NCBI GenBank assembly: GCA_010093685.1
Contig: MU006232.1
Location: 163,017 to 227,016 of the forward strand
From: Ophiobolus disseminans
Lineage: Eukaryota > Ascomycota > Dothideomycetes > Pleosporales > Phaeosphaeriaceae
DNA length: 64,000 nucleotides
Direction: 5' to 3'
Part shown: positions 22,677-34,113 of the stretch, piece by piece
Numbering within the stretch: position 1 is the first letter of the stretch
How the letters are laid out: each line of letters opens with the position of its first letter
Translations under genes and position numbers: made by a program
Notes under the pieces: model-generated
What the model was told of the DNA's origin: nothing
Databases searched by the model: none
What the model saw: only the letters and a program-made list of their open reading frames with translations

Positions 22677-24048
22677 ATGGACTATTCGAACGGCGCCTCG
22701 CGAGCGCCCGCCCGTAACGAGCACGACCAGATGGCCTCTGAACTCACCGAGCGCTTTCGAACCGTCCTCAGCACAAAGCGATTGAACGAGATCACCTCAC
22801 GGTCACAGTCTCGATCTTCGTCCCCCGCACCGCGCGACTATGGCACACCGCAGCCGCCGACCATGAATGCCCCGCCCACCTACTCGTCCATCCGCAACAT
22901 CCCCCTGATGCCTGAAGCGCCCCGTGACGCCCGCTCATTACGCTTCCGCGCAATGCTGCACTCGCTATCGTTCCTTCCCACCAAGTGGGAGAACCCCGGA
23001 CTCCTGGACGAAGCCCTGCGAGTGGTGCCCCTCGAGCAGATTTACAACGAGGCCGAGGAGGAAAGCCAGGTCTACCAAGCCGAAGCTGAGAGTCTCGGCG
23101 CAGGCAAGAAGGCAGCCTGGGGGTACCAGGACTGCGTCGTGCGCGCGCTGTTGAAGTGGTTCAAGCAGTCCTTCTTCACCTGGGTCAACAACCCTCCATG
23201 CAGCAGGTGCTACTCACCCACCGTCGCCATGGGCATCACCGCACCACTACCTGACGAGCAGGCTCGCGGCGCCACCCAGGTCGAGGCATACCAGTGCTCG
23301 CACGATGCGTGCAAGAACTTCGAACGGTTCCCACGATACAACGACGCTTTTGTGCTACTCCAAACCCGCCAAGGCCGATGTGGCGAATGGGCCAATTGCT
23401 TCAGCATGCTCTGCCGCGCCGTCGGCTCAAGAGTACGCTGGGTCTGGAACGCCGAGGACCACGTCTGGACTGAGGTCTACTCTGTGCACCGCAAGCGATG
23501 GGTGCACGTCGACGCCTGTGAGGGAGCCTTCGACCGACCCCGGCTGTACACTGAAGGTATGTTCCCCTATATACTATTATGGAACGTGAACTGACCCTTC
23601 GATAGGCTGGGGCAAGAAGATCTCCTACTGCATCGCATTCTCTGCCGACGGTGCCATGGACGTCACACGCAGATATGTTCGTGACCCCACCAAGCATGCG
23701 GCCGACCGCACGCGCGCATCCGAGGCTGTACTACTCCACATCATGGACGAGATTCGAGCTCTTCGACGCAGTAACATGTCCAAACAGGACAAGTTCCGAC
23801 TCCAAGGCGAGGATATCCGTGAAAGCAGAGAGCTCCGCGGCTACGTTATTACTTCTATTGCAAATGGAGTGAGCAAGCTTTGTGCCGAGGACATCATCAA
23901 CGGTCAGCCTCCTCGACGTCGCCAGGACCCTGACGCCGACAAGGCATTGGAGGGTCGCCTCAGCGGCAACTCTCAATGGATCCAGGCTCGCGGCGAGGGC
24001 GGACGAGGACGACCAGACCACCAAGACCCCCGAAACCAACAGCGGTGA
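22677..24048 (+). CDS. PNG1: Peptide:N-glycanase-like transglutaminase-core protein
   Basis: Two exons, 22677-23556 and 23606-24048, with a 49-nt intron; 440 residues. The centre is the PNGase transglutaminase core. A zinc site CSRC (Cys175, Cys178) and a second Cys pair (YQCSHDAC) are present. The catalytic triad is visible: Cys235 in GRCGEWANCF, His262 in DHVWTEVY and Asp279 in HVDACEGAFD, followed by KKISYCIAF. The family removes N-glycans from misfolded glycoproteins in ER-associated degradation. Residues 1-80 are disordered and specific to fungi; no PUB domain is seen. The Neurospora orthologue has been reported to lack glycanase activity, whereas the triad here looks complete, so activity is open. 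Confidence 0.93.
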
Positions 24049-25653
24049 AAGCATACATCGCGCCATGTTTCTGCCTTTCACCCCTGGTATGGATCCATCT
24101 CACCTCGCCTACACCGAAACCGGGCTATCTTCGCGGTGCACAGCATCATAAGCTCTGGTATGTAGACCTCGATGAGCTTTCAGTTCCACCATCATCCGCG
24201 ACTCCTGTCCCTGTAACCATATTCGAAAGATTCACCCAAACATTTGCAACGGCGTTTTGGCGAATCATCCACGGAACATTAGCCTTAACCTCTAATGTCT
24301 GCACCACCCTCAACTGAGGCCTTTCCTATCGTTCACGCAGCATTTCTGGCGGATCAAGATGAAACCTTTTCTTCACCATTTTGCATGTTCACTTCTACTC
24401 CCGTGCACAGGGGCCGCAGCACGCTTTTATACCATTTTGCATTTTGGGTTCACGGCCGCGATATCTATTTCATTTGTTGCCATTTCACTTATTACGAGCA
24501 TTCGATACTGTACGAAGCGATGGCGATGACGTTTCTGCGCAAGCGTTTGAGCTGCTGCTCCGTGAGATGCGTTGTACGCGGTGGGGATCCGCAGGCTGCG
24601 GATGAGGGGTGACGCGCGTTTCGCCAACGCAGGGCAGGCCGCGTGTGCGGCGAAGGCGAAGAAGATGTAGATACCGAGCAAATCAAGCCAGAAAACGGCG
24701 ATTTATTGTGCAACACCCTTCTACTGCATGTTCCAACCATTTAGCAGTCGTGTGAGAATCAAACATGGTCCCTCTTCTGCGGTAATACATCCAGGCACGA
24801 TGGTGTTCCTCACGACGCGCGTTACAGTGCGACAGGCGCGCGTTGCGTCGGGCCTGATCTGCGCAATCGCCATGCATCGCCACTCACCAACTCTGACACC
24901 TCACGCAGCAGCACCGTTATCTGTCACCGAGGGTCGGAGAAGGCAGAGCAAACCACGCAAACACGACTCCTGCATCGCTTTCTCCACGTTCGGTAACTTG
25001 AGCCTCCCTTTCGCACAGGCCTTGCGGGATTCAGCATCCATCGTCCCTTTTACTGTATGGGGCTAGTCAGGGCTATGAATAGCTTTTGCTGACTGCGCGA
25101 GGCTTGGCGCTGGGAAGAAGCGAGATCGGATGGGCGCACTGAGGTTTGAAGATGTGTGGTGAGCCACAGTTTTGCGACGGTGGTGCTTGCTTGGAAAGGG
25201 TGTTGCGGTGATCAACGAGGTAACATGGACATGCGCTGAATATACTACGTGCATCTTACCTGCGCAACACACGCTTGATCACGCTTCACCTGCGTTGACC
25301 GCTGAAAATGAGATAAGCAGCGCGCCTAAACATGTGTGTTGCGGAAACGGTTTGCCCGAGCTGATGTGGCGCTGATGGATTGGAGTGTGCGGGTTTCATC
25401 GCACAGACAGGGCAGGGCAGGGGACTATTTGAGGTGCGATCCTTAATCATCGGTTGACGAGGTTGGTATTTGTGAGTTCGAGGGGAGTAAACAAGGTGGG
25501 ACTGGTGCGAGGCGAGGCACTGGACTGGTGCGATGTGAGGTGAATGCATCTACCCTCCCGCGGCGTGGAATGCGTGTAACGAAATAAAAATGTGAACGAT
25601 GCAACGGTCCGCGCTGCATCGCATCATGATGCCCAATTCCCTAGCTGGTCGTG
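24049..25653. other. Intergenic region, no gene recognised
   Basis: About 1.6 kb after PNG1. Short frames at 24295-24612 and 24728-25066 lack domains or conserved features. It grades into the repeat box and AT-rich island that precede the GH115 gene. Confidence 0.45.
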
Positions 25654-25714
25654 ACAGCTGGGTGCGTTTCTTACCGCGATGGGAATATTCGCTGGCCTAG
25701 CATTGTGCCGCTGT
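25654..25714 (+). repeat. Direct-repeat box, left copy
   Basis: A segment centred on TTCTTACCGCGATGGGAA. It matches 29419-29481 in the same orientation. By hand alignment 35 of 47 bases agree from TTCTT onward, and 9 of 12 differences are transitions. The two copies bracket the GH115 gene and its AT-rich islands. Confidence 0.6.
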
Positions 25715-25764
25715 GGTAGTTGGTAACGACCGACCCTGTGAGCGGGTAACAACTGCCTCTGTAA

Positions 25765-26005
25765 GAGCTATCTAGCTAACTCTTCTATATAGTTTTAGCT
25801 TATACTTACTTAGAGACTATATAACTTAGAATTTAAAATTATTTAACTTTATATCTTAACTTAGAATAAGTACTTCTTAGTAACTAATAATTTGAAATAG
25901 TGATTTTAAACTAAATTAATTTAATTTAAATGGCTTAAAATTATGATTCTATCTTTTTTAATCTAAATAAAATTAGAATTAAATCATAAAGTAAGAAAGT
26001 TATAG
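25765..26005. repeat. AT-rich island, left of GH115
   Basis: Almost entirely A and T (for example TTTAACTTTATATC and AATTTAATTTAAATGG) in an otherwise balanced sequence, with no open frame. This is the look of RIP-mutated repeat DNA in Pleosporales, but no element type can be recognised. It borders the 3' end of the GH115 gene. Confidence 0.6.
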
Positions 26006-26161
26006 AGGTAGCTACTACCTACTCATTAGGTCGCGCTATCCTGTTACTACACATGCAGAACAAAGCGAGAAGGGACCGCTAATCTGTCTCGGGACACCGC
26101 ACATCTCTCTATTTAGGACTCTACCGTATAGATATGATATATCTCCTTTTTCTGAAAGTGC

Positions 26162-29108
26162 TTAGCTCATCGCAGCGTAGAAGCTTTCAGGTACTCCCAG
26201 ATAACTGTCGCGCACACCTCCCATATCGATAACAACCTTCTCCAATGCCAGATTCTCATCATGCATCACAATCTTCAAAGTATGCGCTCCAGCGTCACCA
26301 AGATCCAACTGGTGTATTCTAATCCAAACACAGTCCATGACGGATTCCATCCATCCCGTTGGCAACTCCCCTGGCTTCTTGGGTTGTTGCACAAGCCTGT
26401 GCGTCTCCACATCTTTTCCGTCAAGCGAAAGGCCATACAGAACCGGTGATGCGGGGTGTGCATCGAGCGTCAACGTGAAGTATACATGCAAATATGCCGC
26501 CGTAGTCGCCGTGAATGTGAAGAAAGGGTATAGTAGCTCGCAGCCCTTGACGCCTGAACCGGATGGCATACGGAAGCTCACTGCCCCACTCGCTTCCCGA
26601 CCGAGATACGGATGTACCCAGGTGCCCAACGTGTCTGTGTTTGCGAAACGAGTTGCTGGGATCGAGATGGCTCGATCGGCCTCGATGTGTCCGACGAACC
26701 CAGGCGGTACGCTACGGTGCTTGACGGGGACGTGGATATGTTCGTAGTCGCCGAGATCGCTCGTCAGGACCAACAAGACCTCATCATCGAAGTCTTTGGG
26801 CACATTATCCCAATTCACGTTTACTTGAATGAGCGGATCATGGCCCTCTTCCATTGGATCTAGAGTTCCGCGAGCGTGTATCGGCATCCATTCCACAGGA
26901 CTTACAACTTCCCATGTGACTGCTTTCGGGCCCCGTAGATAGAGTCCGAAAGATCCCGGATTCGGCCCAAAGGGCTCCATTGTCGGTAACGTAACGCCAG
27001 GTACTAGGTCTCTTCGCGACGGATGTGTGCGGTCGCTCTCTTCGTTGCACAGGCCTGGTCTCACGCCTTCAGTGCCTCCAACAGCAACACCCACGTTTCC
27101 AGCAATGGGGTTTGATTCTTGACCCGCCTGGACAAGACATAAGCCGCTTATTATATCTCTTGAAGGTGCGTGCCATGTCTCGCGGAACCCTAGATGGGGC
27201 TGTCGCATGATGTGGTTCCATTTCCCGTCGAGCAACATGTGGTACTCCTGAGAAAGCTGGAAATCGGCTTTGAAGAGCGATATTGCTTTGGTGAAGAAGT
27301 AGTTTGCCGTGTTACGGCGTTGTTTCGCGTAAAGCGCATTCTTTGCAAGACAAATCTGAAGCGACATATAAAGATGTGATGCTTTGATGGGATGTAGAAC
27401 GAGTTGGAAGAACGACGGTTTAGCATCTGGAAGGACTTGAGAGTGTAGGATTTCGGCATCCTTGAGTAGCGCCTCCCAACTCGATAGGATAGTGTCGGCC
27501 TCTGAATAGTTGACAAGCGAAAATGTCCCTGGTCCGACATGTTCATGTTTGCGCAGCGCAACTAGCTTGTCGTACTTGAGGAGGAGGTTTGCGGAAGGCG
27601 CCGCTAGCTCAGTCCCGAAAGTGCGGGCGGTGAATGATTCGAGGAAGGCAGGAACATCGCCCAATGCCAGAGCGTTCGTGTCCCACGCCAACGACATGAC
27701 GAAACTTAGCGGAATTTCGAGAGGCTTGATGTCTCCGACGTTGAAAATCCAGATCTGGTTTGCACCACAACGATGTGCTTGGTTGAGCTGATGCCAAACT
27801 TTACCGAGAGAGTTGCTGTTTAGCCACTTGTAGCTTCGTGGCTCCCCGACATACTCGAGGTGATAGTACACACCTGCGCCGCCTCTTCGCCTTCGTTCTG
27901 CTTCAGTTGGTAGCCTTCTGATCGTGCCAAAGTTGTCGTCGGCAAAAAGAAGGGTCACATCTTCTGGAATCTCCAGTCCGTTCTCGTAATACTCTTGTAC
28001 TTCCTTATATAACGCGATCAATTGAGGTACCGCGTCTTCTCGCCCGTACACGTCTTTGATGATGCGTCTCTGCGTCAACAAGACGTCTCGCAATACTTCT
28101 TGTGGGTTCGCAACATCCATCTCCCGGTCACCATCACCGCGCATGCCAATCGTAATCATGCTCTCGAAATCGGTCGCTCGTTGCGCTCCCTCAGTGAAGT
28201 ACTTCGTGATCTTCTCTTTTTGCTCCGTCCAGTTCCAGCTATGCTCTGGTTCATTGTACGGCTCATCAAACCACTCATTCATCGCTCGCTGCATTGGCTC
28301 ATGATGCGATGTTGATACTACGATCCCGTACTTGTTAGCAAGCTCCTGGTTCAACGGATCGTCGATGAAGAAGGAGTTTCCTGGATGCGGGTAACCGAAC
28401 CACATCGCTGGCCAAAGCAAGTTCGCTTTCAGGCGGAGGAGCAGTTCGAACACACGCTTGTAAAACTCAGAATTGTACTTGGGCCCGTACTTCTCATGTA
28501 CCCATGCTGATAACGCAGGTGCTTCATCATTGATGAAGATCCCACGGTACTTGACTGAAGGTGGGCCTTGTGTGGTTCTGACGTCCAGTGCATAGATACA
28601 TGAGGCTTTCTTCACTGGCACATCTGCCCACCAGTACCAACTATGTAGCTCTTAGCAACAAATACGCATGTCAAGTGACTCGGTTCACTTACGGAGATAC
28701 ACCGATCTGCTCTGACAGCGAGTAGATACCAAAGATGGTACCTCGCTTGTCACTCCCGTAGATCACGAGAGCTCTCGCGCATCCACCCCAGGGAGCGTCC
28801 ACAAGTTCGGTACGCCAGGTCTCCCAACTCTGTCGGATAGTGGTGACATCGATCTTCCCATTTGAGATCAATTGGTTAATGAACTTGGATCTGTGGACAC
28901 TGCCGACGATGATGACGCATGGTGATGCGCTCTGTTCCGAGGTCACGGCAGGCGCGTCCTCACCAGTCGCTTTCGCAATGTCCTTGGCGAGTGTTGCTGC
29001 TGCTATGCGGATGCCCTCGAAGTCTTCATTGTCAACGACAATAGGTGAATTTAGCAATGATATCGCACCAGCGGCTGGTTCACATACCGCGAAAGTATTC
29101 TGGAGCAT
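26162..29108 (-). CDS. Glycoside hydrolase family 115 (alpha-glucuronidase type)
   Basis: Two exons, 28693-29108 and 26162-28640, with a 52-nt intron; 964 residues. Splicing rebuilds SPWYWWADVPV, a conserved GH115 block. Other family features are KYRGIFINDEAPALSAW, RLKANLLWPAMWFGYPHPGN, DVTLLFADDNFGTIRRLP, HLEYVGEPRSYKWLN and NQIWIFNVGDIKPLEIPLSF. A C-terminal beta domain ends in GGVRDSYLGVPESF. GH115 enzymes release 4-O-methyl-glucuronic acid from glucuronoxylan. No signal peptide is visible at the N-terminus (MLQNTFAVCEPAAG), although many characterised members are secreted. The start is the first ATG of exon 1; a further 5' exon inside the AT-rich island seems unlikely. AT-rich islands and a direct repeat flank the gene. 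Confidence 0.92.
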
Positions 29109-29164
29109 AGTGCAATAGTTGAACTCTGAGTGTGGGGTCCAGTGGGGAGATGAATGACTCTTGC

Positions 29165-29415
29165 TAAACGAATCTAAGAAATTTAAGTAGAGGGTTTAAT
29201 TTTTTAAAGCAAAATCTAGAAGAGCTTATACATAGCTAAGTAACCTTTTTCAATTCTATTCTCTTGATTAAAATTAGTTATATACTATTAGACCTAGCTT
29301 TCTATTTATAGATGCAAACTTATGTCTATAATAACAACTACTTTTAAAGCTATTATATATGGCTATATATTTTAATGCTTTTAGTGTTTTTTTAGTAAGC
29401 TACTAAGCTTTTTAC
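29165..29415. repeat. AT-rich island, right of GH115
   Basis: A/T-dominated with no open frame, for example TTTAATTTTTTAAAGC and GGCTATATATTTTAATGC. It starts about 55 bp upstream of the GH115 start codon and ends at the right repeat box. It is not obviously the inverse of the left island. Confidence 0.6.
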
Positions 29416-29418
29416 GTT

Positions 29419-29481
29419 ACAGCGCTAGGTGCTGTTCTTGCCGCGATGGGAAAACTCACAGGCCCGGCAATGCACCGCCAT
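29419..29481 (+). repeat. Direct-repeat box, right copy
   Basis: Contains TTCTTGCCGCGATGGGAA. It is in the same orientation as the left copy at 25654-25714, with mostly transition differences between the two. Confidence 0.6.
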
Positions 29482-29888
29482 CAGCACACTCCTCGGCCTA
29501 CCCAGGGCGGTAAAGCGCGTCCCGCTTCAGTCGCAAGCCTTGTGAGGCTTGACGCAGCCGCAGCGCAAGCCAAGAAGGGGGCGAAGCCGTCTGTGCACCA
29601 GGCGGGATAGCGTGCGCTGGGATCAAGTGGGTCCCTGATCTTTCAGCTCCCTGGGCGCTGGGGCTGGAGCTGGTTTGATACAAAAGGCTGGCTGACCCGC
29701 GCTGTGGTTGGGTTATCTATCGTGTCGTCGTCGTCCTTTTTGCGATTATCGTTTCTCGTTGTGTTTTCTGAGGTAGTAACAGTGCATTCCAGCATTCACA
29801 ATCGTTTGACTGTGCGAACGACCTCACCTTCAGCCGCACGTTTCGAAACCCCTCCACCTTTTCCCGTACACCACACAACACCGCAAAG

Positions 29889-30905
29889 ATGGGCAAGGCA
29901 GGACGATTCGCGTGTATTCTCACGCCGATGCTGTTGACGCTCGCGGGCCTCATCTGCATCATCCTGGTCATGATCGGCCAGCTATCCACCAGCGGTAACA
30001 ACGCGCCGACTACAAAGTTGGGTCGCGATTTGTACTTCTTCAAGGTAAGGCTACAATCACCCTCGTCTTGTGTGAATTCAATACTAACACCATGCCAGGC
30101 CGACACGAGCAACTTCGGCGACAAGCCCAACAAGCTCGACGACCTCAACATCGACAACAACCTCCTCGAGGCCCTGCAAGGCCAAGCCTCAGCCGGCCAC
30201 CTGAAGGACTTTTACCAAGTCGGCCTCTGGTCTTACTGCGAGGGCGACAAGGACCCCAAGACAGGCGTTGAGACCATCACACACTGCTCCTCGTCCAAGT
30301 CCAACTTCTGGTTCGACCCCTTCACGGTGTGGAATCTCAAGAACAGCACGGCACAAAAGATCGTCGGCGACGAGAAGCTGGAGAAGGGCCTCAACACATA
30401 CAAGAAGGTGTCCGGCTTCATGATCTGGTCCTTCGGCATCGCCCTCGCCCTCAGCGCCGCAGAAATCATCATCGGCTTCTTCGCAATCTTCTCCCGCTGG
30501 GGCAGCCTCGTCACAACCATCATCTCCACCGCGCAAACAATCTTCATTCTCGCCGCCGCATCCACCGCCACCGCCACCTACGGACTCCTCGTCGGCGTCT
30601 TCGAGACCGCGCTCAAGGACATCAACATCGAGGCCAACATGGGCAAGCAGATGCTCGGCGTCATGTGGTTGGCTGTTGCGTTTGGCGTCGCGAGCGGACT
30701 GTTCTGGCTCTTCAGCGTGTGCTGCTGCAGCGGTAAAAGCCCACACAAGAAGGTCAGCGTCGAGAAGACGCCCTACACGTACGAGCGTGTTGCCAGCCCC
30801 GCGTTTCCCGCGCAGCATGGACAGCAGCACACCGGGTATGCGGGCGCCAGCCATTCGCAGCAGCAGGGTACGGCGTATGAGCCGTTCAGGAAGAACCATG
30901 TTTGA
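29889..30905 (+). CDS. SUR7/PalI family plasma-membrane protein
   Basis: Two exons, 29889-30044 and 30099-30905; 320 residues. The 54-nt intron is a multiple of three and lacks stops, so it could be misread as coding. It has a clear donor, a CTAAC branch site and an AG acceptor. There are four membrane helices: one at residues 9-31 and three between about 140 and 260, with a large extracellular loop between the first two. The loop holds a QVGLWSYCEG block (GLW..YC), typical of SUR7/PalI tetraspanners. A CCCCSG motif follows helix 4, and the cytosolic tail is polar and Gln-rich. Family members act in eisosomes, cell-wall integrity or ambient-pH signalling. Which of these applies cannot be told. 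Confidence 0.87.
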   Translation: MGKAGRFACILTPMLLTLAGLICIILVMIGQLSTSGNNAPTTKLGRDLYFFKVRLQSPSSCVNSILTPCQADTSNFGDKPNKLDDLNIDNNLLEALQGQASAGHLKDFYQVGLWSYCEGDKDPKTGVETITHCSSSKSNFWFDPFTVWNLKNSTAQKIVGDEKLEKGLNTYKKVSGFMIWSFGIALALSAAEIIIGFFAIFSRWGSLVTTIISTAQTIFILAAASTATATYGLLVGVFETALKDINIEANMGKQMLGVMWLAVAFGVASGLFWLFSVCCCSGKSPHKKVSVEKTPYTYERVASPAFPAQHGQQHTGYAGASHSQQQGTAYEPFRKNHV

Positions 30906-32119
30906 GCGTCGGCATTTGAAGCTTGATTGTGTGGTGATCTTGAAGAGTGGTGGGGTAATCGCTAATTGCGGTCGTGGAGCAAGATGGAGAAGTTTGTATG
31001 GAGGCAGAGTTGTCATGACATGATGATTGTCGATCTACTATTTGCGCTTTCTTGTATACCATGGCGTTCATATCTTGGGCGCATTCGATGCTGAAAGGCA
31101 TTTCACATAGATCCGGATAGTGTCTGTTCGAGTCGAGAAATGGAAAATGCATCATCACACCAATTCGTTCCTGACATTCCCATCGTGGATACTATACTAT
31201 GCCTTCGGTGTCTCCCATCACCACTCTGTTCCCTCCTCGGCGCTAAGAAATGCAGTGCCCGAACCTTCGTTATAGTGCAGTTGGCACACCGAGCGTATCC
31301 ACAGAGAGGACAAGTCCCGTTTCCAATGTGTCTTGCTGCCAACCCACAACGCCTCCCTAGATCATAAGCTCATCCTTCCCGCGCCTGAATCCGCTGCTTA
31401 CGCTGACACCCTCATTTCCTCGCCCGTCCTCTCGTCTCCGCCTTGCTATTTTTGAAACTTCGCTGACATACCAAAGTAAAAATGCAGATTTCTAATTAAT
31501 CTTATTTTATTCCGGACATGAACAACCATCGCATCCTTCCCGTTACTAACATCTCGACGCATCACAGATATTTAGGCTTCCTTGATACATTCCACGATGT
31601 AACATTTCAGCTGTGTTTTATCGTCTTTCCAGGGCTGAAAATCTAGATCCCAGCGCTACGTTGCGCTACGGCTGCAACCGCATTTTCACAATTGAATCGG
31701 GCGCCCCGCGGTCTGGGCAGGCTGCATGCGGTCGGGACACGTGCTGGTGCGGCGTGGGACTAGCGAGCAAGTGTGCAGATGTAGAGTCTGATCTGGGTGG
31801 GGTTTCAGCTCGCCACGTCTGCTGTGGATGTGGTTGTTCTGCAATTAGTTGGTCTAGTGCGAACGTTCACGACGACATGGAAGATGAAAATTGAGAACGG
31901 TGAGGAATTTTGTGTTATTATATGGTGTGTAGGTAATGAGGAGTTGCATCCAAGTGTCGCTGTTACGACGTGTGGTATCTGGTCTGCCTGCTGCATAGGA
32001 CGGAACGTGTAGGAGCAAGTACGCGAATGCAACAACAATCAACATATTGAAATGTTTGGAAGCTGTAGCAGATTAGATACACTCAATTAAGGACGTTCTA
32101 TGCTGTGTTTATTGTGTAA
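30906..32119. other. Intergenic region, no gene recognised
   Basis: About 1.2 kb between a + strand and a - strand 3' end. Short frames (31103-31367, 31613-31894) show no domain. The sequence is moderately AT-rich near 31480-31620 and 31900-32120. Confidence 0.45.
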
Positions 32120-34113
32120 TTAGAAAGTTTTAAAAACTACCCTCGTCTGCTCCCCCATCTGTTTCCCCATCTTTTTTCCCATCCGTGTCCCCGTCTGCTC
32201 CCCCATCTGTTCCTTTATCTGTTCCCGCATCTGTTCCCTCGTCCCTTGCGAGATGCAATACACTGTTCGCAGAGCAGCAGGTAGCTGAATCAGCCAAGTC
32301 GTGTCGAGGCGCACGCTTCTATTGTCCAGTGTGGAAACATGGGAATCGCCGCGTGAGAAACACAATGCTGGACGGGAAAGCGATGAGCTAGCAGATTTGG
32401 GAAGAGACGTTCTTGTGTCTAATTCCTTAGTTGTTACCAGGTAGTCGTATAAGCTTTGCTGCTTGCGTTGGGATCGCAGAGCGTATTCTCTTTGCAGTGC
32501 TTGTACTTGTTGATCGTAGGATAACATAGTTTTAACGCTGTTGGCATATGACTCGGTCGAGCGTTTGACGTAGCAATAATCAAGCCATGCCAGGTGGATG
32601 CGACGCTTCTCATACAGTAGCACGTCGTCGCTCACCAGATCGAGAGTGCCGCGTTTGGATATCGCGACGCGGAGCTCGCACTCGAGGTGCTCAATGTATT
32701 GTTGATAGGTAAGCTTGCCACACTTGCAGGAATACAAATTTTCCTCGCAGACACAGTAAACTGTATCACTCGCTTCGGCGGGATCTTCTCTTTCGGAGGT
32801 TGGCGCGAAAAGCTTGCTGGCCTTGTACCCACATTCTGGTGCGAAGGTTTCGAAGAAGGAGAGTATAGAACGGACGATTTCAAACACAGCATTGATGAAG
32901 TCTCGGACATAAGGCACAGTAGAACATCGGTAGAGTGCTCTGTACAGAGCGTCGCGATGCCCACGATGAAGTCCATCGCTTCGAGGAGAGCCTGGATCGG
33001 AATGATCGTCGATGGAAAAAAAATCTGGGTTCGGGAGCCTTTCCTGCGAAACGTAGTGACTGCGAGGAGCGTCGTCGTGGGTGACGAGACTTTCGGTAAG
33101 GTTGTTGCTCGTGGCATGTTGCGTGGACAATGGGAAGGCACCATCTGAGTCTGAATCAATGTCGCTTGGAGGTACGGTGATACCATCTTCAAGGTCAGGG
33201 CGGTTACTAATCTTCTCAGTCCAGGGAAGTGCCCAGTTGATAGCGGCCGCAATGGCTAATCAGGGTGGGAGAGCGTTGAGGAGGCTGGAGGTCGAGAATT
33301 GTTGCACTGCCATGCCAACGACTTGAAGCAACATCGACAAACCGAGGAACTTGATGACGTGCCTGTGGGTCGATTAATTTATGCTTATCAATTGAGCCAG
33401 TACATGGTTGACTTACAGTCTGACATCAGGGGCGCCAATGCAATCTTGCGCCACAGAATGAAACGCTGTCACAGCCCAGATCTTGAATATGCTAAAGATT
33501 TTTAGCACATAAGCATAGCGAAGACAGGAGAAAGTGCATACGTCTTGCGAATTCCAGCAGCAAACGCGTCACCAATCGTCCCAATCCAGAGAAAAGCCAT
33601 GAACAGCATGATTCCTAGTGAATATAGCTTGGCCCTTGCTCCAATAAACCACATCGCGACCAGGTAGAGAGCCATGATACCGTACATGAGGTAGTCAAAT
33701 GCGTTGTTGTCCTCAAAGCTTGTTGCTGTAGTGTTTGCTGGATGCTGCGCTCCCACATCCTGGCGGGCAAGCGCAGTCGGCAGATATCGAAGGCTTACGA
33801 GTGCCATGAACAGCCTTGAAACACTTCCTACCCATACAAGTAGTGAGGAGGCTGTGGTGTGTAGGCTGGTGACGACTCGTTCCTTCGTGTCTCCTCGAGA
33901 ATGGTGGATGACATGAAAGAAGGTGCGATAGAATGCCATCAAAGCTTGCCAACAGGTTGCAGTAATATTGTGTGCCGAGTGATGACATTGTACCCTTGAA
34001 GTCGGACAGTATTCTTCGGATAGCTGCTCTTGTGAAATGGGTCGGCTATCTGGCGGAAGGAAAGGCTTAGACGCGTCGGGTTCATCCATTCTTCCCACGT
34101 CGAGCACGTTCAT
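32120..34113 (-). CDS. Orphan multi-pass membrane protein with Cys motif and repeat tail
   Basis: A four-exon model: 33542-34113, 33417-33491, 33343-33362 and 32120-33255; 600 residues. All phases close. The long last exon has no ATG for about 200 codons, so it must be reached by splicing, which argues against two separate genes. An alternative ends exon 3 at a TGA at 33260 and leaves that exon orphaned. The N-terminal half has three to four membrane helices (LLVWVGSVSRLFMALVSL, YLMYGIMALYLVAMWFIGA, LGIMLFMAFLWIGTIGDA). The soluble part holds VYCVCEENLYSCKCG, a possible metal site, then charged helices. It ends in (K/E)(E/K)QMG-like tetrapeptides. I do not recognise the family. A TATAAA at 34285-34290 lies upstream. 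The first ATG in frame was taken as the start. Confidence 0.6.
32140..32250. repeat. 12-bp minisatellite at the 3' end of the orphan membrane gene
   Basis: Degenerate 12-bp units like TGTTCCCCCATC, about nine in a row on the + strand. On the coding strand they give repeats such as GEQM and GKKM. The units are imperfect. They lie just before the stop codon, so unit number would change only the length of the tail. Confidence 0.75.

Larger units (their letters stand above)
29109..29888. other. Intergenic region: GH115 upstream and SUR7-like promoter
   Basis: This holds the right AT-rich island (29165-29415), the right repeat box (29419-29481) and a G/C-richer segment leading to the divergent SUR7-like gene. 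No gene is seen. Confidence 0.55.

Noticed and set aside
22279..22785. 168-codon + strand frame overlapping the PNG1 start
   Set aside because: Pro/Ser/His/Arg-rich translation of a C-rich leader; overlaps PNG1 in another frame; no domain.
25765..29415. The two AT-rich islands as terminal inverted repeats of one transposon
   Set aside because: Reading the right island in reverse complement gives no convincing match to the left one; only the short boxes outside the islands match, and those are direct repeats.
30189..31016. 275-codon minus-strand frame over the SUR7-like gene
   Set aside because: Low-complexity Glu/Ala/Gly translation, antisense to a clear membrane protein with a good intron.
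33260..34113. Separate three-exon gene ending at the TGA at 33260
   Set aside because: It would leave a 1.1-kb open frame with no usable start codon; splicing through GTTTGT..TTAG joins both parts in phase. Kept as an alternative, not as the main call.
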